Shown piece by piece: positions 14,401-29,400 of a stretch of DNA of 64,000 nt. How positions within the stretch are numbered: position 1 is the stretch's first letter; each line of letters starts with the position of its first letter. This DNA is from Apus apus (taxonomy: Eukaryota > Chordata > Aves > Apodiformes > Apodidae), in NCBI RefSeq assembly GCF_020740795.1, contig NC_067283.1:116379206-116443205 (forward strand), given 5' to 3'. A model generated the notes under the pieces. That model had not been told where the DNA came from. It worked only from the letters and a program-made list of their open reading frames with translations, and did no database searches. The translations under genes were made by a program, and so were the position numbers.

Positions 14401-17400
14401 CTTTCTCAGGACTTCTTCTAGTATCAAGAAGTATTTTTTTGAATATGTTTACCAGAACTTTATGGGACACTGACAATAAAATTTCTCAACTTAGAAATCT
14501 CTCTCCTGGTGCATCTTAGAGTCACATAATTGTAATTTCCTTGTCTACTAATATTATTTTTCTGCTTAGCTGTATATATCTGGAGATAACTGTCCATTAA
14601 TTTAAAATTTGTTCAAAAATATTACCTAGTATTGCTTTGGTGTAAGGTACATGGACTTTAGTATCTCAGAGCACTCTTCATCCCTTTCTGATTTTTCTTT
14701 TTATATTTCCCATTCCATAGCCCATTCTTGTCAACAGTGCTGACATTTCCCAATGACTGTATGTCACCATTCTTATTTAAAAAAAAAAAAAGAAAAAAGA
14801 GGCAGTTTTCATTTCATTGCAAAGTCATGCTTAGCTTGTGTTTTCAAATTCAGCACACAGTCTTTCTTTGGTTACTCTCTTTTAATGTGTGTGGTTAAAT
14901 AACGTTTTCACTAATTTGTTTTATTTTCCTGTGTTATACCTAATTTTTCAGTTAAATTGACTTTGTTAACCTCTTCCCTTAGTTTTTTTATAAATTTGTT
15001 ATTTTAAAATCAAAGGCATTGTGGACTAATTTTACTGTGAATCAACATAAATATTGAGAGAAATAAAAAAAAATAATTATAAAAATCTAATTCAATAACA
15101 GTCAGGACTAGCATTTCATCTAAATACAGTATTTCCTGGCATTGTGGTTTGTTTCTTTTTTTCTTTTTTTCTTTCTGCAGTATCTCACAACAAAATTTTC
15201 AAACAGGTGCCTTTGCCAGTGCATGACAGGCTTACATAAAAAATGGTTACACAGCACATTGGCCACAGAGAAGTAAAAATTGCCTCAATATGTATAAACC
15301 AATGGCTGCAGCAAGACAAACAAGACATAGGTTCTACCATTAGGTCTCAGTATGTTAGACTTCAGACTGTGCCTTTGCTGTTCCTTGTTTTCTGCCTTTT
15401 ATTACAAGCAGTATTAATTATTCAAACACAACTGCTAAGTGGTGTAGGAGGACATATATTCTCAACACATTTATTTCCTAGATAGAAAGATATTGACACT
15501 CATTGCACTTAGGTCAGCCTAATTATCAATTTCTTAAATACATTTTCTTTTCGGACACGGTTAAAAATAAGCAAGTAAAATGAAACTTAGCTTATCTTTT
15601 TCCACTATGCCACAGAAAACTAAATGTAAATCACTCAAATAATTGGTTTTGCTACTCCTCAAATAATATTCTGCTGCAACATTATTCTGTATATCATCAT
15701 CAACATCCACTGACTCCTTTAAGAAAATGCCCATGGCTAGCACTGAAAGTACTGAGTGACACTCAAAATAAAAGTGGTTTTGCTGAATCTCACAAGAGAA
15801 CTTCAGGATAGCTTATTGCCTGGTGTGTAAGACACGCAGATCTATTTTAAGTATCTCAAATAGACAATAAACACAAAAATAATATATCATGATGAGCTCA
15901 CTCATAATCACTATATTGTCTTAGTGGTTTAGCCAGAGCAGACAGGATCAAAGATACAAAGATGGAGGGAAAAGTCAGTAATGTAGGTAAAATGTGCAGC
16001 ATAGTGAGTCATGAGATGATAGGGGGCTTCTGTAGGCAGCAAGGCCCTTTATTACTGCAGCTGTACTGTAAAGGAAGTTCTCTTTTAAGAAACAATTACA
16101 TTAATAGGTGGTGTAAAATGATTTTGTAAGGCCTGGGAGGTACCTAAATGCATGCCATTTGAGATGGGTGTCAGCTAGTTAGAAACATTGGGACTGAAGG
16201 TGTTTTCTTAATATTCCTTTCTGTTATCAGCCATCCCTCAGTGACACCATTTCCTTTAATCCATGCCATTGATACTCACCTTCCACTAAAGTAAAGCCTA
16301 AATCCAAATACTTGATCTTGATAATTATGTAATTCAGCCATGGAAAGAGTATTGGTTTCTCAGGGCATAAAACTAACACTGGAATACAAGAATATGTTGA
16401 TAATCCTTCAGTGGATTCCAAACAAGCTGTGACGTCTGTGAAGCCCACCACACCTTTCCAGAGTTACAAATCCTTTCTTAAAAACTTTTATTTCAGCAGA
16501 GCTGATTAGCTTTTAGAGACCCTAACAGTGAGTCTGTAGTTCCAGAGTTACCTTGTTGAAACCCTGCATGGCTGTCATTACTCAGCACCACACTGGGCAG
16601 AGCGGATATATCCTAGGTAAACAGAAAGCCATGTTTAATACAATTTAATAACGAATTTCAAAATTGTGTTTGAAAAGTGAATTAAGTTCATGCAAATTTG
16701 ACTTGGCCATATGGCATTTGCAGAGAAGAAGATGTGGATGACATCCTGACGTTGCTTGATTTTGCATGCCCAACATATCAAACTCAATATTTTCTAGCTG
16801 TAATTTTGTGAAATATGTATTTCCATATTCATTGACATATTACTTAGAATTTTGATTACCAAAATGCATTTTGCTTAAGAGTCTTGAGTTTAAGTAATTC
16901 AGTGAGTCTTTTTGTCTTTTGATAGCTAGGAAATGGAAGGTGACAGTCCTCACCAGTGACATGCCAGCTGCAGGAACAAGCTCAAAGGTTTATATTACAT
17001 TTTACGGGCATCACGGCAGTTCAGGGCCTATTTTTCTTGATGGAGAGGAGGGAAAATTATTTCAGAGAGGCAATGAAGACATTTTCACAGTAAGTAAAAC
17101 ATATTCATTGTGTTACACTCTTGCATCCTGCTAGATTGTATGACATTTCAAAATCTATGTGATTAAAAGACAGACAAATAAAGAAATAAGTGACAGGACT
17201 TAAACGTAGAACTAGATCTAGTTTCCTTTCCCACTCACCTATCCAAAGCTGATTTGAACCAACATATTTCTTGTTTCTTTAAGAAGAGCTACTGGTTAAT
17301 TTATATAATGCCCAAGAAAATGCCAATAAATATAGGACAACAGATAATTATTTAGTTTTAACATTTGAAAGGGGCATACATTATTAAAAAGGAAAGGAGG

Positions 17401-20400
17401 AAGTGAAGTTTTAGTGTGTGGAGAGGATCCAGAGAAGGGCCACATGGATGATCAAAGGACTGGAGGACCTGCCATATGAAGAGAGGGTGAGAAAACTGGG
17501 TTTCTTCAGCCTTGAGAAGAGAAGGCTTCAGGGAGACCTTATTACCATGTTCCAGTACTTAAAGGGTGACTACTAAGAAGATGGACACTCCCTATTTACG
17601 AGGAGTCACATGGAAAAGACCAGGGGTAATGGGCACAAGTTGCTTCTGGGGAGATTCTGATTGGACATTAGAGGTAAATTTTTCACCAGGAGGACAATCA
17701 AACATTGGAGTACTCTCCCAAGGGAAGCAGTAGATTCCCTCACATTGGGCAGTTTTAAGTCTCAGCTTGACAGGGTGCTGAGCCATCTCATACAAACTAT
17801 AGTAGTACCTAGAAGGATTAGACCAGATGATCCTTGAGGTCCCTTCCAACCTGGCATTCTGTGATTCTATGATTTTTAACTTTGCTAAGTACCTGCTGCT
17901 TTATTTAAACAATGACAGTTGTTATACTTTAATTAAGTCTGTCTATCTGGAGCTCTTTCTGCTCCCAGTTACACAAGAACATTTCTCCCCCATCAGTCTC
18001 AGGCATGGTGATTTAAGTGAGCCAGAACAGGTCTCTTGTCAAAAGCTGGATAGCTTGAGTGTGTATGTAGGATTGTCACTGGGTGTCCCCAGCAGGTGCC
18101 AGCTATAGGGCCACATCACAAACAGGTGCTTCCATTGTTAGTACCCAGCATAGCATGTCCCCTTCAGAGAAACGGTATTTAATGGCAGCACTGATGAAGT
18201 GCTCATTTTTTTCTCAATACCCTTGGTGCTGCTTAGCATGTAGGAAATGTAGTTATTAGCCCTTTTCAGCCTGATGGAATTTCTCTGAAGAATCTGACAC
18301 CTCTGATAGCATGCTGTTCTCCATATGTTATATATAAAAATATGTATATAAAATAAGATATAAGATTGAAAAGAGTAGATAAAATAAGTAACCAGGTACC
18401 TGACAAGTAAACATACCCTTTTCACAATAGGTGTTGTTGGCTCTGTTTCCTGCTCCCGTTACTGCAATTAATTTCACCTCCAATGACTTGCAAATGCAAA
18501 ATATGGAGGCAGCTGCTAGTTTGGGTCCCAGTAATGAGAATCCATAGCACTGCATACAGTTGAGGAATGTCTACTCTAAAATGTAAAGAAAGAGTAAAAC
18601 CTCTCTGCTTGTGCTCTATGCTAGATCTCAGTTAACTCTGGTCTGTCCTCCCTGCTCTGTCTCTTTATTGTTTATAACACTGAGTGCAGGGAAGTTCATG
18701 AAATAGAGAACTCAGGTCACACCTATGTCTACACTGCAAATGAAAACATGAAAATTAGTTCTACAGAAAACCACAAAAGGGCAGAAAATCCAGCCTACAT
18801 AATAATAAGAAGAAATGATAGAACAAGATGGGAAGACACTCATGGTGTGTTTCCAGTTCCTCAAAGACAAGCTTTCTGTTTCTACACTTAAGTTTATAAC
18901 TAGTTGTTTGAACAACCTTCACACAAAGCTATTCTCTCAGCACCCTGTTATCTATACTGGACACATTCATCCAGCCTGCCTGAGAGCTAATCTTTCAAAT
19001 ACAGGTTTCTAAGTTGATTTAATTGAAATGATTTGTAAAAAAAAAACAACACCAAAGCTGAACACCATCTTTTCCAAAATTATAAAAGAGACCCTCCTGG
19101 AGAGGTAGGGAGGAACTCAGAGGTATGTGGGAAGTGCTTGGGAGGCAGAAATAATTTTGTAGTAGGTATAGATGCTAAACTGAAACAAGTTTCAGAGTCA
19201 AGATACTTTTGCTTTTTAGTCATACGTACACTTTGTATTCATTTCTCACTGAGGCAAATATTCAGTGGGGAACAAAACAGCTACAGCAGCATCCTGGAGC
19301 CAGATAAATGAGGCTGGCAGGCCAACAGTTTTTTTGAGGGTTGTCCTTTAAAGGAGACAAGCTTCTAATGAGTAAAATATTTTGAAAACACTTATTTAAG
19401 TATCAGCATACTTAATTCCTCTAAACAAAAACTTCACTTGACAGTCACTATATGAATTTCTGTTACGTGTCTTTTTCTTTTTAACAAATTGTCTGTGTTT
19501 CATCAGTTGCTTTTTTTTTTACAGGTTAATACTAGAAACATAGGACATCTCTACAAAATCCGCATAGGACATACAAATACAGGAAACTCCCCTGCCTGGC
19601 ACTGCGAAGAGGTAAAAGCAGTGAGAAAGAACTGATGTCACAATAACAGTGGAGTCAAAATATGAGTCAGAAAAAAATCCCTGGGATAAGTATATTAGCC
19701 TTATCAATTGCTTGCAGCTTCATGTAAGAGATTATCTATGACAGAATGTTTTTGTGTGGAATTAAAGGCAGCTTAGGATGGTGTCTTGGCTGTCTGCAGT
19801 TTACTGAGAGCTGTACTATGTTTCTTTAAAAATGTGTGGCTGGGCAGCAAGAAAGAGTGCCTAAGATGGCTACTGTAATCTGAGTCTTCTGCAGTCTTTG
19901 TATGCTACAGAGTCTATGGAGTTTGCTGAAACTCAGTTATTGAAGTCAGACTAGCCAAGTCCTCCTAAATCTGCCTGGTGCTGGGTTGTTAGCACAGCTG
20001 CACAGCTACCTTGCAAATGTTTCTAGTTCTGTGCCTCTGAAGAGAAAAAAGCAGTAACAGGCTCTTTTCCCTCTTCATTTAAAAAAAGATCTTGATGCAA
20101 GTAGAGCAGAGATACTAAAACAAAGAAAATCAGGTAGGTTTTTTTTTCAAGGTCTGGTCATGAAGCATAGAATATAGGTTTCTGGACTGAGAATGAAAGG
20201 ACCTGGCTTTTATCCTTAACATCGGTGATGTACTTTGTGTGCCAATGAAATGCTCTGCATGCCTGAAACACTTTCCTCTTTGTGCCAGGGTTTCTTATTC
20301 TATAGTTAAGAGACTGCAGTTTATGATGGGCTTTAGCAGCTTCTGGTAAATTTGTTAAAATCACTCTTCAGGGTAAATCTAGATCTAACTAATGCAAAGT

Positions 20401-23400
20401 GTCCTCTGAAGCTAAATGTTTACTGATTAATTTTCAAACTTCTTGGGTGTTGATGCTTTAACTAGTTGTTTTCATCTGGGAATGAGACTCAGAAAGCAGA
20501 CTAAGGTCTGGACAGTGTTAACTGAAGTTTAGGCAAGATCCTGTGAGTTCATATCTCTAGCCAATGCATGTCCACATTGAAATAATTTGTCACTGGTAGT
20601 ATCACTCTGTCTAAGACATTGCATGCTAGAATTATAGATATTATATTTCTATATTTCTTTCAATTCATCTGAAGATTGCCTGATTACAAAGCCTAGGTAT
20701 TTGTTTTCCAGCTGTGCTGGGTTTTGAGGGAATGCTGGAGTCAGAATATAAGTTGATATACTTTTTTCTCTTGTTTTTGCTGTTTTTCTTCTCATGAATG
20801 TGTGTAAGCAGTGGAAGGGTGGAAAATACTTCATAGCTTTGTCCTGTCTGTGACACAGAATGACAGATTATCAGTTATTTCTAAAGTATATCTGAGTTGA
20901 GAAGCTAGAAGAGAATAGTGGGTTTTCTCTTAGAGAAAAGATTAATTTGTACACCTGATTTTGGTATTAGAATCTTGGTTATCATAACATCTGATTTAAC
21001 AAATGGGACTTTGTGGGTTTGTTGTACACCGTCCTCTGAATAGTGGCTGTACCACCTGGTTTGAATTTAAATTAGGATGATAGAATTATAGAATCATTTT
21101 GATTGGCAAATACCTTTAGATCATCAAGTGCAACTGTTAACCTAACCAAGTCCACCACTAAAGCCTGTCTCTAAGCACCATGTCTACACATCTTTTAAAT
21201 ACCTCCAGGGATGGTGACTCCAACACTTCCCAGGACAGCCAGGTTGAGTGCCTGACATCCCTTTCAGTGATGAAATTTTTCCTAATATCCAATCTAAACC
21301 TTTCCTGGGACAACTTGAGGCCATTTTCTTTTGTTCTATCATTTGCTACTAGGGAAAAGAGACCAACCCCCACCTCACTACAACCTCCTTGTTGTAGTTG
21401 TAGCAACAAGGTCTCCCCTCAGCCTCCTTTTATCCAGACTAATTGAGAGACTGAAGAAGTTTGACCAAAAAAACCCAAAAACAAAGAAAGAGAAGATGAG
21501 AAGCTGTTCTTCTCTTTCTCACTTCTATTTCATTATTAATTAAAAAGTAAAATCTTTAAAGAAGGATTTAATACTTTAGTGTGTTCCGTTGGTTTCTGGC
21601 TTATGAAATTTAATTTTCTTCTTACCAAATCTCAGTCAATCAGGCACAGTTTTTTAGGGAATGATTCACCAGTCAGGGTTAGGTCATTTGCTCTTTGCAA
21701 TTTTGGGCTGAGAATGTGTGTTTACAGTTCAGAAAGCCAGCTGTATCCTGGGCAGCATCAAAAGCAGCGTGGCCTGCAGGTCAAGGGAGGTGTTTTGCCC
21801 CCTCTACTCTGCTCTCATGAGACCTCACCTGGAGTATTTGTTCCAGTTCTGGATCCCTCAACACAGGAAGGACCTGGAGCTGTTGAAGCAAGTCAAGAGG
21901 AGGGCCATAAAGATGATAAGAGGGCTGGAGCACCTCTCCTATGAAGACTGGTTGAGTGAGTTGGGGTCATTCAGCCTGAAGAAAAGGCTCCAGGGAGACC
22001 TTATAGCAGCCTTCCAGTACCTGAAGGGGCCTTCAGGAAAGCTGGGGAGGGGCTTTTTACAAGGGCTTGTAGTGATAGGACAAGAGGTAATGTCTTTAAA
22101 CTGGAAGAGTTCAGGACATTAGAGAGAAATTCTTCACTGTGAAACTGGTGAGACACTAGAACAGGTTCCCCAGAGAAGTGGTGGATGCCCCCTCCCTGGA
22201 AGTGTTCAAGGCCAGGTTCTGAGCAACCTGGTCTGGTGGGAGGTGTCCCTGCCCATGCAGGGGGTTTGGAACTAGATGATCTTTAAGGTCCCTTCCAACC
22301 CAAACCATTCTATGATTCTATAATTCTATGCTTTTAAGTTGGTCATGCAAGAAAATTGTGTGTGGCAGACTGGTGCTGGGGCTAGCACTTTCACAGTTTA
22401 TTTTTGTCACAAGTAGTGTTCAAGAATCAAAACCTGTTCCTTTAATTCCTGTTCTGATAAGGAAATAAATTAAGGGGAAAAATCCACAAGAATTACCAAG
22501 CTTCCCATTAAGAACAGCTGTGTTTGGTAAGCCATGCCACTTAGTGCCAGCCCACATGGCAGCTGGAACAACCTGGCTGTACTTAGTGGGACTGCACCTG
22601 AGCTGATAAAATCTGTTTATTGGCTGCACTTGAGTTACTCTGCTCTGCACTTTCTAATCTGACTGAGTGAAAAGTGAGATTCGGGGCAGCTGTATCCAAG
22701 GAGTAGACATGACCCAAACCCACAGTTTTGTGATTGTGCCACAAAGCTTGACCTGCACAGATTTCAACAGCATCCCACACATTTCGTGTTCTGTTCTATC
22801 TGGACTGAGATCAGCAACTAAAATTGCAATTATTGGTGCTGTTTAGGTGCAGTTGCTGGACATTTTCTCAGGGGAGCAGTTTGATTTCCCTGCACATCGA
22901 TGGCTGGCCTGGGACCAGGCTGGTGGGGAAATATCAATGGAACTTCCTGTTATAAAGCAGGGTCAGCCTATTCTTCCAGGTAAGCACAGTAACACGTCAG
23001 TTATGTCAAGGCACAAATGCCAGCAGAGGTGAGTTTTTCATTTTTTATCAGGTTCTCTCTTACTTTTTGGCTGCTACAATACTTTTTCTTTGTTGTTTTC
23101 CTGTGGTTACTGGGCATACTGCAGTAAAAGGTTAGGAGTCACTGGAAAGGAGATGGGAGAGTTTGGAATGCTTTGAATTTCACAGGTTCTTAAAAAAGAC
23201 TTCTTTGGTAAGATTTTCAGCATTTGTGTTTGCTTTAAAATAGAGGCAATAGTAAAGACATGTCACATAGTGTAACTACCATGAAGCCATCATACATGAG
23301 TCACATGATAACTTTATTTTCAGTAACTGATTTATAGCTCCAGTATCACTATTGTAGCTGCTGTTTTAGGTTTTTTTTTTCTTGTAAATGTCTGAGGCAG

Positions 23401-26400
23401 GCTTCCAGAATACTTAGCATTTCTGGATGTGTCACAAAACTTCAGCAATATTTTGGAAGGCTGGAAGTGTTAAAAGCTCCATTACTCACATAAAGTGTGT
23501 ATTGTAATCCTACAGGTGAATCATGCCAAACAATACAAAAATTATTGGGTGTTGCTGCTGTTATACTGTTTTAATGTCCTGCTCTACCACGCTAGGCCCT
23601 GTCACCCATGCTGGATGTTGTTGCTATATGGGATCTCTGCTTTGGCAATTCAAAAGGAATTAAAAGTCTGTGCTTGCTCTTCCCTTCTCTCCAAATTGTT
23701 ATTTTCTGGCTAAGGAAAGTACAAAGGAACAGCAAGATCAGTGTATCCTAGGAGAGATGGGGGTGAGGGAGCAAGAATGCTGGGGCAGATTCTCACCATG
23801 TAGGGTGTGATGGTAGCATGGGAAAAGCCATAACACCACACCTGTGTTGGAGCTTTCACTAGAGTAAGATCCACCTGGGACAGATTTCCTCCTCTCCCTT
23901 CTCCCAAAAATCATATCAACATCAGAGGACAAGAGTAATGGGATGACAGAAACTTTCATTCAAAGGTCTCTAAAAGCTACAGAACCCCCTTTTCAGAATG
24001 TTTAATACCACGGCAATGCTTGGTGACGTTCTTACGGTTCGTTTTGTTGATCTTGTAAAACTGAAATGGCAACAGGCATTTCAATGGTAACAGCTATTGT
24101 GGGTGCAGGCTAGAAGAAGGGGATATAAACTAAACTGAGTGGCAGAAGTCCAGAAAGTGTCCCATGGATGTGGGGAAGCAAATCATGGGACAATCACTCT
24201 TGTAATAAAGAGCTAGGTGGCCTGGAGCTGGATTTATGCCTATGTGTGATGACTAAGCACTGAGATTAAGAGCCTGAAGCTGAGAGCAGAAAAACAGGTT
24301 TGTGCCTCATTAATATGGATTTAAGAGAAAAAGAATAGCAGGAGAGATTTCCTCCAGTGATGTAGTGAGCAGCTGTAAATGGTTCATAGAATGGTGTAAA
24401 GAGAAGCTGGCCAGCCCTAACCACAATGATTTTTTATCTTGAGTGGTTATGATCTTCATACCCTTGAGGACATGAAAAGCCTTAGAGGCAATCAGCCTCC
24501 TCCCTCATAACTTTGGTCTCTTAGGTCAGAGACAGACCAGACACCACCACCCCTCCTCCCCTTTAGATAAGTGTTACTTAATGATTTTTAACATGTTACG
24601 TTGAATATGCTCCAATCCCCTGCTTGCACTATCTGTTCTTCCCCAAATGTTTTCTTGCTTAATGTCCTAGAACACTGACCTTACCCACCTTCTTATTTTT
24701 AGGTTCTTTCTGAGTAGGCTGTTTCTGAGATAAAGGTACAACTAAGGTTTTTATTATCAAGTGATCTTGGTGCATTGTATAGTACAACAGCAAACTTACA
24801 TTGTCCCCTCAATCTGCATTTTGTAGTTAACAATTTCTCCCTCACACAAGGGAGGAAGAAAAGAACTTCTTCCAGCCTCAGTGTAAGAGAGATCATGCTG
24901 AAGGCTTTGGAGAAGGCAGTTTCATCTCCAACTTAGTAATTGACAGCCAGGCTCCGGGTCTTTTTGCCAACAGTATGTTTCTACATGGGGCAGTGAAGAG
25001 AGAACACAGCTTTTAACTTCAGAGAACATAGTTTGATAACAGAATAGTGAAGAGGTCTGGATTCAATCTGAAAGAGAGATGATGAGAGGCACTTTAAAAC
25101 CAAATTCTGAATAAAAAGAGGCTGAAACACTTTCTAATTTAACAGCCTTTTTTATTCAAAGGAATAAAGTCTGAATTAAACTGTAAAGAAGTATTACATG
25201 GAGACTGTGTGTTTAATGCTGGGGGACTGAGCACTGTTCATTTCACTTTTTATCCACAACCATCCTACTTTTTTCTCCTGCTCATGTTTTATGATGCAAT
25301 CTTTAATTACATGATGGTGAAATACTTGCTGGGGATAAATCAGAGTTACACATTTTTTGATGACTTGTGGACTTTTGCTTTTCTTCTTGTAAAAACTGGA
25401 AAAGAGATTGGTAATGAAGGAGAATTGTAGGAACAGAGAGGATTTTTGTGGTCTTAGACACAGGATTGTTGGTCTGGCAAAATGAATTCTCTGCATCTGC
25501 CATGGGCTATTTATAGGGTACCTGTTTGTGTGGGTATCGTAAAGAAACATTTGGGGAAGTAAACAGACCAGGTGGTGACATGGTAAATGATGTGCATAAA
25601 ATATAGTATTAATTAACAGTTCTTAAATGAAAACTATTTTGAGAATTATAAACAGGTGTACTCTGGGAAAAAAACAGTATATGACCATGCTGCCAACTAA
25701 AGAATGTCAAAAGCTTCTGTTCCTTAAATGTGATTTGCTTTTGTCCAAATAATAATATCTGATCTGGAAAAAAATATATTAATCTTACCTCCTTGTTTTG
25801 TCTCTCATAATTCATAAGCATAGGGGAAAGAAATAAATTGTAAATAATCTTAATCCTTACACTTTCTAATTTCAGAATGACATGTTTACAAATGTGATGC
25901 TCTTATAGAGAAAAATAGATGTAAAGAAAACAGTTCCTTCTCTTAAGCTTTGTTGTGCACACTTTTCCATGGAATATCTGAAGGAGAGAATCATAGACTA
26001 TCTCAAATTGGAAGGGACCCAAAAGGATCACCAAGCCCAAATCCCTGCTCCTTTCAGGATTACCTAAAATGAAAACATATGACTAAGAGCATTGTCCAGA
26101 TGCTTCTTGAACTCTCACAGGCTTGGTGCTGTGACCACTTCCTTGGGGAGCCTATTCCAGTGACTGAATCTTCTCAGTGCAGAACATTTTCCTAATGTCC
26201 AACTTAAACTTTCTGTGGTGCAGCTTAATTCCATTAAGAGAATCACGACTTCCTAGGATAAAAGCTCTAAGCATTATAAATACTCATAAATACTTATTAT
26301 AAAGCTAGGATGATCCTTAGGCTTATGAGAGGTAGAGAAGTGTAAAAAACTTTGAAAATTACTTGATTTTTTAAGTTAACTATTTTAATCCTCTATGCCT

Positions 26401-29400
26401 GATTTATTTATAGAATGTTTCTATGGTACCATGTTTCTATGGTACAATACTTCAGTGGAGTTTAGAGGTACTCAGTCGTCATCTCTCACAAGTAACAAGC
26501 AATAGGATGAGAATAAATGGCCTCAAGTTGTACCAGGGGAGGTTTAGGCTAGATATTTGAAAAAATTTCTTCACAGAAAGGGTTGTCAAGCATTGGACCA
26601 GGCTGCTTAGGGAAGCAGTGGAGTCACTGTCCCTGGATGTGTTTAAAATTATGTAGATGTGGTGCTTAGGGACATGGTTTAGCAGTGGACTTGGTAGACT
26701 TAGGTTAATGGTTGGTAGAGTTAGGTTATGGTTAGACTCGATGATCTTAAAGGCCTTTTCCAACCAGAAAGATTCTATGATTCTATGATCTCACAATGAG
26801 TTAGTTCTGATGCCGGAAGCAAACTAGTATTAGAGTTCTTTGTGGGAATGTTAAAAGAACATGTGCAGAGAGCTTACAGTTTTAACTAGATTGTTACCAT
26901 TATCCAAACCAAATTCTTCAAATACAGCTTGTATGATAACCTGCACACAAATGCCATGTAAACAAATGTGAGATAATCATAAAAAAAAGCATCAAGGGGA
27001 AACTGGTAAGCACTTGAACAGCCACTTAGCACAATTGAAGGTATGGACTAATCATCAATACATTTTCACTAGTTATTTAAAGAAGGTGTTTGTCCATGAG
27101 AAGAGTCAGATTTGGGCGCAATCTCCTTCAGAGGACTATAGTCAAGCTTCGCAACATATTTGAAAAGGAAACTGATAACTGACTATTGTCAATGTTATGT
27201 TGATGTTATTCTGTACTCAGTGGTCCAGAAAGTCTGTTCTACTCACAAAACAGAGAAGCACAAGGACACCTATACACAGGTGAAGAACTTGTGTGCCAGG
27301 AAATGATGTTTTATCTCCCACTTTCATTGTCTCTGTACCTTACTTGGTCTAACAAAACATTGCTACTGTATGTTGGTGTAAACTTTGCCTTTCTCATGTT
27401 TCTCCTGAAGATTAAAATTGCATGTTTTTATCTTAATGTTGAATGTTATGTTATATCTGCCTTTAATGACAACAGTTTTCTATTAATGGATATTTTTATG
27501 ATACACATTTTAGTGGTACATTATACATATTTTTATGGCACATATGATACATATTTTAATGTATTTGTTCCAGTTTCATTAGATTTTGACTCAAATTAAA
27601 TTTTATTTGCATTTCTATTAAGTGACCAGTTTATTTAATTTATGTCCTAGGTTTTCCTCCCAGATTTATAGCCTTTGAAGAATTTCCATATGGAATGTAT
27701 GAGAGGAAGTCTCTAGTATTCTATTGCATAAATCAGTAAAATAATGAAATAATGCAGCTTTCTGAGTTCTGACATCCTAAAAGACTAAAACTATAGTGCT
27801 AGATATTTGCTTCTTTGGTTAACCAGTGCATTCAAAATATTAATGGCTTCTGTTGCTTGCTATTGTTTTGATCTCATCATTATGGTGAGGCTAATCTTGG
27901 AGTTATGGTATTTATTTTTCAGCTTTATGATTATTTCAAATGATGCTGCAGGACAAAGACATACTATTGTGCATTTAAAGTTCTATTCTGTTTGCATTCC
28001 CTGTAGAAATAGTCTGGGATAAAAACCATAAATGTAATCCCAAGGCAAGTTTGTATATTATTTTTCTTAATATTGAATAGGATTTCTAGGGTTTTATACT
28101 CTAACTGTCCTTGACACAGATGTATTTGGACTCTACAGGCAAATCAACAGCTAGACATTATTGTAACTATGATAGGGTTTGTGATATGAAAGGCTGTCAT
28201 CTTTAATTGTCAGTGACCATTTATGAAGTGCACGTGACAACAGGAGAACTCTGGAATGCTGGGACTGAGGCTGATGTCTATATTTCTGTCTATGGAGAAA
28301 GAGGTGATACAGGATCAAGACAGCTGCTCAGATCACAGAAACCCAAGAAATTTTTAAAAGGACAAGTAAGTGAAAGACAGGACATTTTCTGACATGTTTG
28401 GCTGGCTTTTCTCTCTCAGGTGGGTGGTCATCCTAGGCAAGGTGCAATTACAAATGAGATAATTACTGCATTCCAGTGTTTCCCCAAAATTCCTTAATTA
28501 AGCCAAAAAAGTTTCTAAAGGTATGCCAGTGCTTTTGGAAGACAGAATTTTCCTTTATGGAATAGGTAAGCTTTTGTGTACTTTTTTTTCTGATTCTTCA
28601 TTATATTTTATTTAATAAGTGAGGAGAAAACAAAACTTTATATTTTATATCTGCATTTCTAATATTGAAATCTGCTGGAATTTGTAATTTTTTAGCCAAT
28701 TAAGCTTTCAGCAGGTTTCTTTTTTCTGACTCAGACTCCATTAACTTCAATGGAATTACTCCCACCAGCAAAGTGATCAGGCTTACCTACCTCTTTTATT
28801 TCCGGAAACTTGTCCTTCTTAGTTTATTCTCACCTTATCATTAGCTGGTATTTCAAAGGATGATCTTCACATTTCTATGGGATTTTATGGTTCTTTGGGA
28901 TTCCATGGCTGAAGAATGTTCTCCTTTTTAGATTTCATTGAAATGTTAATTGATTACAGACTGACATCTTTGCTGTTGAAGCTGTGCACCTCGGACGTTT
29001 GTACAAGATTGTTATAGGACACAATGGTCTTGGATCAGGTCAGAAATCTCTCTGTATAGTCACTGAAAACTGCTTGCAAAGTTATTAACCTTTTCTTTGA
29101 AATACAGTATGTGTTTATAAAACTGAATGTATGAAAACATTTTAGAAGTGAAAGACAAGGGCTTCTAAGGAAACTGTTCAAGTGACAGAGCTAACTTATT
29201 CTATCTTCACAAATTTCAAATATTTTGCATTCGGTTTCACTGTACTCTCAATTATTATGTTAAGGACACCATCTGCTTCTGTCATGGAAAAGCTGTGAAG
29301 AGGCGGAATGTCTGCATGATAAAACAATGAATATATTTTGTGCAGTCGATGTTATAGATGAAATGGGCTATTACAATTTTAGGATTTTAGCACTGTAAAG

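Larger units (their letters stand above)
19612..22846 (+). other. Intron within PLAT1
   Basis: Contains two CR1 copies in opposite orientation (21077-21448 minus, 21712-22334 plus). Otherwise I recognise nothing in it. Confidence 0.85.
22980..28213 (+). other. Intron between PLAT1 and PLAT2
   Basis: A 5.2-kb intron with a minus CR1 (25986-26245) and a plus CR1 (26468-26792). No further PLAT-like open frame was seen. Confidence 0.85.
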
